A stretch of DNA of 64,000 bases, taken from NCBI RefSeq assembly GCF_014652635.1, contig NZ_BMZE01000002.1, positions 167,562-231,561 on the forward strand. The letters are read 5' to 3'. The notes below the pieces were generated by a model. That model was given only the letters and a program-made list of their open reading frames with translations, had not been told where the DNA came from and made no database searches. The translations under genes were made by a program, and so were the position numbers. The stretch comes from Devosia pacifica (GTDB lineage Bacteria > Pseudomonadota > Alphaproteobacteria > Rhizobiales > Devosiaceae). Shown piece after piece: positions 16,832 to 23,433 of the stretch (within the stretch, counting starts at the first letter, position 1; each line of letters opens with the position of its first letter).

Positions 16832-17601
16832 GCGGCGCATCGGGGCTGGCAGACTTTCAACACCGTTTCTCCTGGCCGAGGACCGGCGCCGCATTACCGC
16901 TGTGCATCGCCCATCGCGGCGCCAGCGATCATGCACGCGAAAACACACTCGCAGCCTTTCGGCTGGCCTCCCAGCTTGGCGCTGATATGTGGGAGATCGA
17001 CACGCAGCTGACACGCGATGGTGTCGTCGTCATCTCGCATGATGATCATCTCTTGCGCGTGTTCGGCGTCGATGCCCGCATTTCGCAGCTTGATGCAGCA
17101 GAGCTTGCCGCCTTGAAAGACGTCGACGTGCCGACTTTCGCTGAGGTTGCCGCCCTCGCCCGCGCTTTGCGCACCGGGCTTTATATCGAACTCAAGGCGC
17201 AGGGTTCCGGTCTGAAGTGCTGGCGCGAACTACTGACTCACGATCAGACCTACGCCGCTTTCGGCTCCTTCGATACCGCCCAGGTGCGCGAACTACGCGA
17301 TGCAGGGTGCCAGTGGCCTCTCGCGGTCCTCGTGCGCATCGGGTGTGGTCCGCTGGCCTTCGCCGACAAGGCCGGCGCCGATCTCGTTCATCTATGCTGG
17401 GAAAAAGATGGCGAACGTCCGCAGGATAAGGTGACAAACGATCTGTGTGACCGCATCTTCCGCAGCCAACGACATATCGTTTTATGGCATGAGGAGCGTG
17501 CGGACATCTTGAAGGACATGCTCGATCTGCCGGTCTTGGGGATCTGCACCAACCGACCGGAGATGATGCGGTCCGGCGAGGCATCTCGCGACATTGCATG
17601 A
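16828..17601 (+). CDS. Glycerophosphodiester phosphodiesterase family enzyme
   Basis: 257 residues, GDPD TIM barrel. Catalytic and metal residues are visible: HRGA (H29, R30), ENT (39), EID (E56, D58) and HDD (H71, D72). No signal peptide, so it works in the cytoplasm on an imported phosphodiester, releasing an alcohol and a sugar or glycerol phosphate. It overlaps the transporter ATPase by four bases and the LacI gene by four. A GDPD-type enzyme plus an inositol-phosphatase-type enzyme also occur together in the agrocinopine operon of Ti plasmids (accF, accG). That comparison suggests an imported sugar phosphodiester here. Confidence 0.88.
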   Translation: MSGASGLADFQHRFSWPRTGAALPLCIAHRGASDHARENTLAAFRLASQLGADMWEIDTQLTRDGVVVISHDDHLLRVFGVDARISQLDAAELAALKDVDVPTFAEVAALARALRTGLYIELKAQGSGLKCWRELLTHDQTYAAFGSFDTAQVRELRDAGCQWPLAVLVRIGCGPLAFADKAGADLVHLCWEKDGERPQDKVTNDLCDRIFRSQRHIVLWHEERADILKDMLDLPVLGICTNRPEMMRSGEASRDIA

Positions 17602-18602
17602 CGGACCAACCTTCCTGGAAACGAGCCGTCACATCGCATGATGTGGCACGGCGCGCCGGCGTTTCGCGCGCCGCTGTTTCGCGCACCTTTACTCCCAATG
17701 CCTCGGTTTCCGAGCAGACCCGGCAAAAGGTCATGAAGGCGGCCGAGGAGCTCGGTTATCGCGTCAACTTCCTGGCACGAAGCCTCATCAACCAGCGCTC
17801 GGATCTCGTCGGCCTCGTTGCGGCAGGGCTCGATAACCCTTTCCGCACGATGCAGATCGACCAGTTGACCCGCGGACTGTTGGCGCGTGACCTGAGGCCG
17901 ATCCTCCTGCCGACCTCGCGCTCGGAAGATGTCGGCCGGTTCATCGAGCATTTGCTGCAATATTCGGTCTCCGGGGTGATCATCACCTCGGACGCCCCGC
18001 CCACGCAGCTTTGCGAAGAATGCGCCAGTAACGGCATCCCCATCGTCCTCATCAACAAGGGCGAGGATATCGCAATGGTCGACCGGGTGGTGAACGATGA
18101 CGCGGCAGCCGGACGCGCGGCGGCGGATTATTTCTTTGATGCAGGGCATCGCCGGCTGGCGGTCATGGCTGCACCGCATCTGTCCTATACTGGTCGGCAA
18201 CGGCGCAAGGCCTTCATTGCGCGCAGTGATGAGCTGGGCGCTGCGCTCGATGTGATCGATGTGCCGATCAACGACTATCAATCCGGTTTCGAGAGCGCTG
18301 AAACCCTCGACCGGCGCGGTGTCGAGGTGTTGTTCTGCGTCAACGATTACATGGCCTGTGGTGTCGTCGACGGACTGGCGCGCCTCGGGCGCGACCGCTC
18401 CGAGGCGGGGGTGAAGATCATCGGGCACGATGATATCCCGCAGGCGGCTTGGGGTGCTTACCAATTGACGACCTTCGCCCAGCCATGTGACCTGCAGGCC
18501 AACGCGGCAATCGATTTTCTCGCCAGTCGTATCGCCGACCCGAGCGTGCCGGCGCGGCTGGCAACCACCCCAATCCATCTGATCCAGCGGGCCTCGGCAT
18601 AA
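17598..18602 (+). CDS. LacI family regulator
   Basis: 334 residues. The N-terminal helix-turn-helix TSHDVARRAGVSRAAVSR is followed by the hinge and a periplasmic-binding-protein-like sensor domain (SDLVGLVAAGLDNPF, then VNDDAAAGRAAADYF). It lies inside the transporter operon by ATGA/TAATG overlaps, so it is co-transcribed with its likely targets. The palindrome at 11908-11921 is its probable operator and would give autoregulation. The inducer is probably the imported sugar or a product of the GDPD/phosphatase steps. Confidence 0.92.
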   Translation: MTDQPSWKRAVTSHDVARRAGVSRAAVSRTFTPNASVSEQTRQKVMKAAEELGYRVNFLARSLINQRSDLVGLVAAGLDNPFRTMQIDQLTRGLLARDLRPILLPTSRSEDVGRFIEHLLQYSVSGVIITSDAPPTQLCEECASNGIPIVLINKGEDIAMVDRVVNDDAAAGRAAADYFFDAGHRRLAVMAAPHLSYTGRQRRKAFIARSDELGAALDVIDVPINDYQSGFESAETLDRRGVEVLFCVNDYMACGVVDGLARLGRDRSEAGVKIIGHDDIPQAAWGAYQLTTFAQPCDLQANAAIDFLASRIADPSVPARLATTPIHLIQRASA

Positions 18603-19447
18603 TGACAACCCTGTCGGACACGAATATCGAGAAACGCTACATATTCGCCATGGCCCTCGCCGAACGGGCCGGAGCACATGCGCTAAAGCTCCAGCAGGCG
18701 GTGGGCGCGCAAGGCCTGTCCGTTGAGAACAAGGGTCTGCAGGATTTCGTCACCAACGCCGACCGCGAATGCGAGGATCTGATCCATCGCGCGATAAACC
18801 AGGAATTCGCAAGCGACCGGTTTATTGGCGAAGAAACAGGCGGTGAAGCGGACGGTGGGCCAGCATGGGTCATCGACCCAATCGATGGCACCAACAATTA
18901 CATGCGCGGCCTGCCAAACTGGGGCGTTTCGATCGCCTTCATCGCCGATAACGCAATAGCCTGCGGCGCCATCTTCGACGCTAGCACGGGGCTGGTCTAT
19001 CACGCCCGCAGCGGCGGTGGCGCCTATGCGGGAAAGCGGCAGATCTGCGCCTCGCAATGCGCGGACCCGCAAACTGCGCTGGCAATCACCGGCCATTCGC
19101 GGCGCACCCCCATTGCCCCCTATCTGGCGCTCCTGTCAGACCTGCACGAACTCGGCTTTGATCACCGCCGTCCGGGTGCTGCCGCGCTCGGGCTGTTGCG
19201 GGTGGCCGAGGGCAAGGCGGAGCTGTTCCATGAGGCGCACCTCAACAGCTGGGACGTCATGGCCGGCATTCTGATCGCCCGCGAAGCAGGAGCGGTCGTC
19301 GAACATCCGAGCCTTGATGCACTGCTCGATGCTGGCGGTCCTGTCCTCGCTTGCGCGCCCGCTCTCCACCCCTCGATAGCCCACCTGTTCGGCCCTGAGA
19401 CGACGGGCGAGCCGATGGACAACGTTTCCGTTCAAACGGCGCTCTAG
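18602..19447 (+). CDS. Inositol monophosphatase family sugar-phosphate phosphatase
   Basis: 281 residues. Metal-binding motifs: GEET (76-79), DPIDGTNNY (92-100) and WDVMAGILIAREAG near the C-terminus, the complete active site of the IMPase/FIG superfamily. It removes phosphate from inositol phosphate or a sugar phosphate with Mg2+. The start overlaps the LacI stop (TAATG); it is the last gene of the operon. Together with the GDPD enzyme it would turn an imported phosphodiester into free sugar or inositol and phosphate. The exact substrate cannot be read from the sequence. Confidence 0.88.
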   Translation: MTTLSDTNIEKRYIFAMALAERAGAHALKLQQAVGAQGLSVENKGLQDFVTNADRECEDLIHRAINQEFASDRFIGEETGGEADGGPAWVIDPIDGTNNYMRGLPNWGVSIAFIADNAIACGAIFDASTGLVYHARSGGGAYAGKRQICASQCADPQTALAITGHSRRTPIAPYLALLSDLHELGFDHRRPGAAALGLLRVAEGKAELFHEAHLNSWDVMAGILIAREAGAVVEHPSLDALLDAGGPVLACAPALHPSIAHLFGPETTGEPMDNVSVQTAL

Positions 19448-19456
19448 CCTGCTTGC

Positions 19457-19900
19457 TCATCCGGCCTTGCGGCAATGGCGCGACAGCGGCTCCATCTTGT
19501 CCGGCTCCAGCTGGTCGAGCGTGATGCTGGCGAAGCGCTCGACGAACAATGCCTCCGCTTGCGCCATGGTGTCGAAGAGCGCCGCGTTGACCTTCTGCTC
19601 GATCAAACAGTTCGGTCGCTCGCTGCGATTGCCGATAGCGAACAATGTCGGCCGGTTGAGGGCTTCGTAGACTGCCAGCAAGGTAATTTCGTTGAGCGGC
19701 TGGTTCAGCTGCCAGCCGCCGCCATGGCCCTTGCCGGATCGCACATATCCCGCCTCGCGCAGCCCTGCCATCGTTCGACGGAAAACGGCCGGGTTGGTGC
19801 CCATGCTCGCCGCGAGCACCTCCGAAGTGAGAGGTTCATCGAACTGGGCCATGTGCAGCAAGACATGCAGCACATCTGAAAGCCTAGTGTCCTTATTCAT
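19457..19900 (-). CDS. Rrf2 family transcriptional regulator
   Basis: 147 residues from the ATG at 19900. The winged helix reads RLSDVLHVLLHMA, then LAASMGTNPAVFRRTMAGLREAGYVRSGKGHGGGWQL, typical of Rrf2. One Cys occurs in the RPNCLIEQKV segment and another close to the C-terminus, but the three-Cys cluster of iron-sulfur Rrf2 proteins such as IscR is absent, so sensing may be by thiol oxidation. It is divergent from the thioredoxin-reductase-like gene, and a 9-bp inverted repeat lies between them. Confidence 0.87.
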   Translation of the reverse strand: MNKDTRLSDVLHVLLHMAQFDEPLTSEVLAASMGTNPAVFRRTMAGLREAGYVRSGKGHGGGWQLNQPLNEITLLAVYEALNRPTLFAIGNRSERPNCLIEQKVNAALFDTMAQAEALFVERFASITLDQLEPDKMEPLSRHCRKAG

Positions 19901-19992
19901 CCAAGCTCCCGTGAAGTGGGTGTCAGCGCTTTTGCCGCGCGTGCTTATGATCTCTGACGCAGAGCCGAAGCGATTGACGCCAAGCAACCAGT

Positions 19993-20054
19993 TATGTATC
20001 ACTTGATGATACATATACTGCACACGACCGATTATGCAGCTCCATCTGATACAT
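19993..20054. promoter_or_regulatory. Probable Rrf2 operator with an extra half-site
   Basis: TATGTATCA (19993-20001), five bases, TGATACATA (20007-20015): a perfect 9-bp inverted repeat in the divergent region between the Rrf2 and flavoprotein genes. A further half-site TGATACAT is at 20047-20054. Binding here could repress both promoters. Confidence 0.65.
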
Positions 20055-20134
20055 TCTTGCGCTCCCATGTCCAGTCTTGACCGGTCATTTCCCCTTCCGA
20101 TGCCGGCCATCGCGCAGACCTTGAAGGACTTTCC

Positions 20135-21031
20135 ATGCATTACGACACGATCATCATTGGCGGCAGTTTCGCCGGTCTTGCGGCGGCACTCTACCTGGCC
20201 CGAGCCCGCAAATCGGTCTGCATCCTCGATAACGGCAGGCCGCGCAATCGCTTCGCCACTCACTCTCACGGGTTTTTCGCGCATGATGGCAGCGTCCCGG
20301 GCGAGCTTCTTTCAACGATGCGCAAACAGGTGGCCGCCTACCCGAGCGTAACGTTTCTGGAAGATGCTGCGGTCGACGCCAGCCTGGATGGCGAGATCCT
20401 TTCGGTGCGTCTACAAAGTGGCGCGGTTATTACCGCCCCTCGCACACTGCTGGCCTTCGGCATCTCCGACACACTCCCGGATCTGCCGGGTGTTGCGGAG
20501 CGTTGGGGGCGCTCGGTGCTCCATTGCCCCTATTGCCACGGCTACGAGTTCAGTGACCAACAGCTCGGTGTCCTCAACCTTATGGAGATGTCGCACCATC
20601 AGGCGGCACTGATTTCGGAGTGGGGACCGACCACCTTCTATCTCAATGGCGGCACGCTGGAGCCTGAGGCGGCTGAGGCACTCGAGCGTCGCGGCGTCAC
20701 CATAGAGCCCGCGCCGGTCGTTAGCCTTCATGGCGAGGGGCACAGCCTGTCGGGGATCGAGCTCGCGGACGGTCGAAGCCGAGCGCTCAATGCCTTGTTC
20801 ATCGCGCCGCGCAATCACTTCAACAGCCCCATCGCCGAACAGTTGGGCTGCGAGGTCGAGGCAACGCCTCTCGGCTCCACAATCACGGTTGATGCACTGC
20901 AGATGACCAGCATCAGGCACGTCTACGCTGCAGGCGACATTACCCGGCAGGGCCACAGCATAACCTTTGCCTGTGCCGACGGCGTAATGGCCGGAACAGC
21001 GATCCACCGCTCCTTGGCGTTTGACGCTTGA
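20135..21031 (+). CDS. Thioredoxin-reductase-like NAD(P)/FAD oxidoreductase
   Basis: 298 residues. FAD motif IIIGGSFAGLAAALYLAR at the N-terminus, redox-active CPYCHG (C131, C134) in the position of thioredoxin reductase's CxxC, and YAAGDIT near the C-terminus. The central NAD(P) motif is poor (LGVLNLMEMSHHQAALIS lacks a clear GxGxxG/A), so it may be a thiol reductase or oxidase that uses no NADPH. It is divergent from the Rrf2 regulator. A role in thiol redox homeostasis is likely. Confidence 0.85.
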   Translation: MHYDTIIIGGSFAGLAAALYLARARKSVCILDNGRPRNRFATHSHGFFAHDGSVPGELLSTMRKQVAAYPSVTFLEDAAVDASLDGEILSVRLQSGAVITAPRTLLAFGISDTLPDLPGVAERWGRSVLHCPYCHGYEFSDQQLGVLNLMEMSHHQAALISEWGPTTFYLNGGTLEPEAAEALERRGVTIEPAPVVSLHGEGHSLSGIELADGRSRALNALFIAPRNHFNSPIAEQLGCEVEATPLGSTITVDALQMTSIRHVYAAGDITRQGHSITFACADGVMAGTAIHRSLAFDA

Positions 21032-21112
21032 ACGGGTGCTTCCCGCTCCTCATGCCCCGGCCCCGGGTGAGCCCAAAGGCTTGATCCGAGGTCGAGGTCG
21101 TCGATCCGGGCA

Positions 21113-21274
21113 CTAGAGCTGGCCGCGGCGTGGCAGTCCGTTGCGCCCGACACGCGCGATCTCGTCGCGGGTGAGGCCAATATCGTCGAGCAGCCTGTCG
21201 CTAAGTCCGTAAAGCTGCTGTTGCGTCATGCGAATGTGGCGCTTCTCGCGCCAGGTGTCGAAAGGGTTGATCAT
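21113..21274 (-). CDS. DUF1127 small protein
   Basis: 53 residues from the ATG at 21274, with GGAG seven to eight bases upstream. MINPFDTWREKRHIRMTQQQ leads into LYGLSDRLLDDIGLTRDEI, a good DUF1127 match, and a short basic tail follows. This is the standard short form of the family, unlike the longer copy at 2432. One copy of the CCCCACCCGTTTG repeat lies 50-70 bases upstream. Confidence 0.85.
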   Translation of the reverse strand: MINPFDTWREKRHIRMTQQQLYGLSDRLLDDIGLTRDEIARVGRNGLPRRGQL

Positions 21275-21324
21275 TTTTGAGCTCCATTGAGGATGCCGGC
21301 TTCTAGACCGCCGAAAGTCCTGCC

Positions 21325-21345
21325 GCCCCACCCGTTTGGGCGGGC
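21325..21345. repeat. GC-rich local repeat, copy a
   Basis: Core CCCCACCCGTTTG at 21326-21338, followed by GGCGGGC, giving C-rich and G-rich arms around GTTT. Located 50-70 bases upstream of the DUF1127 gene at 21274. Confidence 0.6.
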
Positions 21346-21360
21346 TTTGCGACGCTCTTG

Positions 21361-21395
21361 AAAGAAAAAAGCCGCCCGGCAAATGCGCGGGCGGC
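21361..21395 (-). terminator. Rho-independent terminator for the leftward small membrane gene
   Basis: Read on the minus strand: GCCGCCCG, loop, CGGGCGGC (21371-21395), followed by TTTTTTCTTTC. It lies about 60 bases after the stop of the gene at 21456-21665. Confidence 0.75.
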
Positions 21396-21455
21396 AAGTG
21401 ATTTGGAGGTCAGGAGCCGCATCAACGGCGCTGATATCGTGACGTTAACGTGGTG

Positions 21456-21665
21456 TTAACGTGAGCGCCCCACCCGTTTGCGGGGGCCGGGGCACTTGAG
21501 ACGGCGCATGACCGGAGGCGCCAGCATCGAAACGATGCATGCGAGAACAGCGAAACCGATGGCCAGAAGCAATGCTGCGCGCAGATCTCCCAGCTCCTGG
21601 CCAATGGCGAGCATGCCAACAAATACATAGACGGTAATGGGAAGGTCGTGGTCGACGCTGGGCAT
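21456..21665 (-). CDS. Small membrane protein of unknown function
   Basis: 69 residues from an ATG at 21665. Two hydrophobic segments (ITVYVFVGMLAIG and LLLAIGFAVLACIVSMLAPP) are followed by a basic tail RRLKCPGPRKRVGRSR, so the C-terminus is probably cytoplasmic. No family recognised. The basic tail is encoded by one copy of the CCCCACCCGTTTG repeat. Another copy lies 60-80 bases upstream, and a strong terminator follows the gene. The ribosome site is weak, so the start is not certain. Confidence 0.55.
   Translation of the reverse strand: MPSVDHDLPITVYVFVGMLAIGQELGDLRAALLLAIGFAVLACIVSMLAPPVMRRLKCPGPRKRVGRSR
21468..21487. repeat. GC-rich local repeat, copy b
   Basis: CCCCACCCGTTTG (21468-21480) followed by CGGGGGC. 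It overlaps the 3' end of the small membrane protein gene and encodes part of its basic tail. A 9-bp direct repeat GTTAACGTG (21444-21452, 21455-21463) lies next to it. Confidence 0.6.
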
Positions 21666-21725
21666 GATCTTGATCCGCTCTTACTTGAATGCGCCTGATG
21701 ACCACATCGGCCGCTGCGTCGTCGC

Positions 21726-21743
21726 CACCCAAACGAGTGGGTG
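21726..21743. repeat. GC-rich local repeat, copy c
   Basis: CACCCAAACGAGTGGGTG, reverse orientation, one mismatch to the core. It lies 61-78 bases upstream of the small membrane gene and about 155 upstream of the response-regulator gene, in their shared divergent region. Confidence 0.55.
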
Positions 21744-21896
21744 CGCAAGTACCGAAGGCAGCAGCTTTATTGCTGCATCAGAGAAAAAGCGCCGACGCCG
21801 CACTTTTTCTTGGATTTAGCCGCCAAGCTGAGCAATACGCTATAGTGATCGGGCCAAAGCCGGGCCCTTTTGGGGGTGTGCGGACGCCGCAGGCTC

Positions 21897-22937
21897 ATGA
21901 GCGCGAGAATACTTTGCGTCGAAGACGAAGCCGATCTTCGGGCTGATCTATGCGAAGAACTGGTCGCCAACGGGTATGTGGTGGACGAGGCCGGCAACGG
22001 GCACGACGCCCTGGCCCTGCTGCGCGCTCAGCGTTACGATCTTGTGCTGTGCGACATCACCATGCCGCGCATGTCCGGGCTTGAGCTGTTGCGGCAGGTC
22101 CGACAGGAGCAGGGCCTTGGCGAACTGCCCTTCGTCTTCCTGACCGCCCTTGCCGGGCGACAGGATATTATCGCCGGCAAGCAGGCAGGCGTTGATGACT
22201 ATCTGACCAAACCCATCGACTTCGATCTGATGCTGATCACCATCGCTGCGCGGCTTGATCAGGTAGCGCGGATCAAGGGCGTTAGACAGCACGACGCGCA
22301 AGGTCCTGGCGAAGGCAAAGGCCTGCGCGCGGGTCTGCTCGGCGCCGACGAGGCCCTTAATCGCATGGCTGTCGGGGTGTTTTTGATAGATGCTGAACGG
22401 CGGGTGCTGTTCCGCAACAGGCGAGCAGATGAGCTGCTCGACGAGGCCGATGGCATCAGCCTATCGCGAGAGGGCTTGTTGCGCGGGGAAAAGCCGCAAC
22501 AGACGCAGGCGCTACGTCACATCATTGAGACGGCGATCACCCGCGCCAGCGCTGGCAACCGGCAAGGCAGCGAGGCGGTGGCACTAACGCGGGACAGTGG
22601 CAGGCGACCGTTGATCGCTGTTGCCTGTCCTCTTGGCCGCGGGCCGGCAGAAGCCGGGGAACCGGTGGTCGGGCTGTTTGTGACAGACCCGGAATGGCGC
22701 TCGAGCGACGCCACGGCGGCCATAGCGCAACTCTACGGCCTGTCGCCTGCCGAGACCCGCCTGGCGCTTGCGCTGGTGCGCGGCTTGCGGCTCGATGAGA
22801 TCGCTGACGAGTTCGGCCTGTCCCGCAACACGGTGAGCTATACGCTCAAGAACCTGTTCCGGAAAACCGAGACCGATCGCCAGGCCGACCTCATCAGTTT
22901 GTTCATTTCGAACCCCGTTGCGCTGGGCTCGAACTGA
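21897..22937 (+). CDS. Response regulator: REC + PAS-like + LuxR HTH
   Basis: 346 residues from the ATG at 21897. The receiver domain (1-~120) has the acidic pair ED (9-10), phosphoacceptor D53 in LVLCDITMPRMSG and DDYLTKP. The middle (~145-245) reads like a PAS-type sensor (GVFLIDAERRVLFRNRRADELL). The C-terminal ~65 residues are a LuxR-type helix-turn-helix (LSPAETRLALALVRGLRLDEIADEFGLSRNTVSYTLKNLF). No kinase gene is adjacent. The nearest orphan kinase is at 25618 in the same repeat-marked block and may be its partner. Confidence 0.88.
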   Translation: MSARILCVEDEADLRADLCEELVANGYVVDEAGNGHDALALLRAQRYDLVLCDITMPRMSGLELLRQVRQEQGLGELPFVFLTALAGRQDIIAGKQAGVDDYLTKPIDFDLMLITIAARLDQVARIKGVRQHDAQGPGEGKGLRAGLLGADEALNRMAVGVFLIDAERRVLFRNRRADELLDEADGISLSREGLLRGEKPQQTQALRHIIETAITRASAGNRQGSEAVALTRDSGRRPLIAVACPLGRGPAEAGEPVVGLFVTDPEWRSSDATAAIAQLYGLSPAETRLALALVRGLRLDEIADEFGLSRNTVSYTLKNLFRKTETDRQADLISLFISNPVALGSN

Positions 22938-22939
22938 CA

Positions 22940-23149
22940 TCAGGCGGCCTTGCGCTGCACGCGGGTCCTGCGCAGGGCGGCACGACCCGATTTGGCGATC
23001 CGCATACGCCGCCTGTGCGCGCGTTTCGGTCTGAAAGCCGGGTCACTCGCGACAAGCGCCGCGATCCCGGCATCAATGGCAAGAAAGACATCACGGAGCT
23101 CAGGGAACTGGCGTTCGTCGACTTCGACAATTGGCGGCAGGGTGGGCAT
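22940..23149 (-). CDS. Small basic protein of unknown function
   Basis: 69 residues from the ATG at 23149, with GGAG seven bases upstream. The first 45 residues are neutral to acidic (VEVDERQFPELRDVFLAIDAG); the last 25 are strongly basic (RPKRAHRRRMRIAKSGRAAL then RRTRVQRKAA), suggesting nucleic-acid contact. It lies 17 bases after a 26-residue membrane peptide gene on the same strand and ends two bases from the convergent response-regulator gene. No family recognised. Confidence 0.55.
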   Translation of the reverse strand: MPTLPPIVEVDERQFPELRDVFLAIDAGIAALVASDPAFRPKRAHRRRMRIAKSGRAALRRTRVQRKAA

Positions 23150-23166
23150 TGCTATCTCCAAGGGTG

Positions 23167-23247
23167 TCAGGCGGCCATGCCGTAGGGTAGGGCGATGAGG
23201 GCAAGGGCGAGCATATAAAGGCCCGCCAACAGGACGGTGCGGTGCAT
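23167..23247 (-). CDS. 26-residue single-helix membrane peptide
   Basis: ATG at 23247 to TGA at 23167. After MHRT the peptide is one hydrophobic helix (VLLAGLYMLALALIALPYGM). The ribosome site is weak. It sits in line with the basic small protein (17-base gap) and 75-95 bases downstream of a copy of the local repeat, so it is probably a real small gene, but proof is lacking. Confidence 0.4.
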   Translation of the reverse strand: MHRTVLLAGLYMLALALIALPYGMAA

Positions 23248-23321
23248 GATTGTGATATCCGATGATCCAGGATGCAGTGTGCATCGATGGCGCCATTAAC
23301 CACTTGTTCACCCCTGCTTCG

Positions 23322-23343
23322 CCCCCCAAACGGGTGGGCGGGC
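23322..23343. repeat. GC-rich local repeat, copy d
   Basis: CAAACGGGTGGG at 23327-23338 with a C-run before and GCGGGC after. Reverse orientation relative to copies a, b and e. About 75-95 bases upstream of the 26-residue peptide gene. Confidence 0.6.
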
Positions 23344-23372
23344 ATGGAAAAAGCTCGCTTTATGAAACCCAC

Positions 23373-23409
23373 GCAAAGAAATGCGCCGGTACATTGCTGC
23401 ACCGGCGCA
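23373..23409 (-). terminator. Rho-independent terminator of the FAD-oxidase gene
   Basis: On the minus strand TGCGCCGGT, a 10-base loop and ACCGGCGCA (23382-23409) are followed by TTTCTTTG. It lies 25 bases after the stop of the flavoprotein gene ending at 23434. Confidence 0.7.
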
Positions 23410-23433
23410 CGTGACCCTTTCGATCGACTGGCT

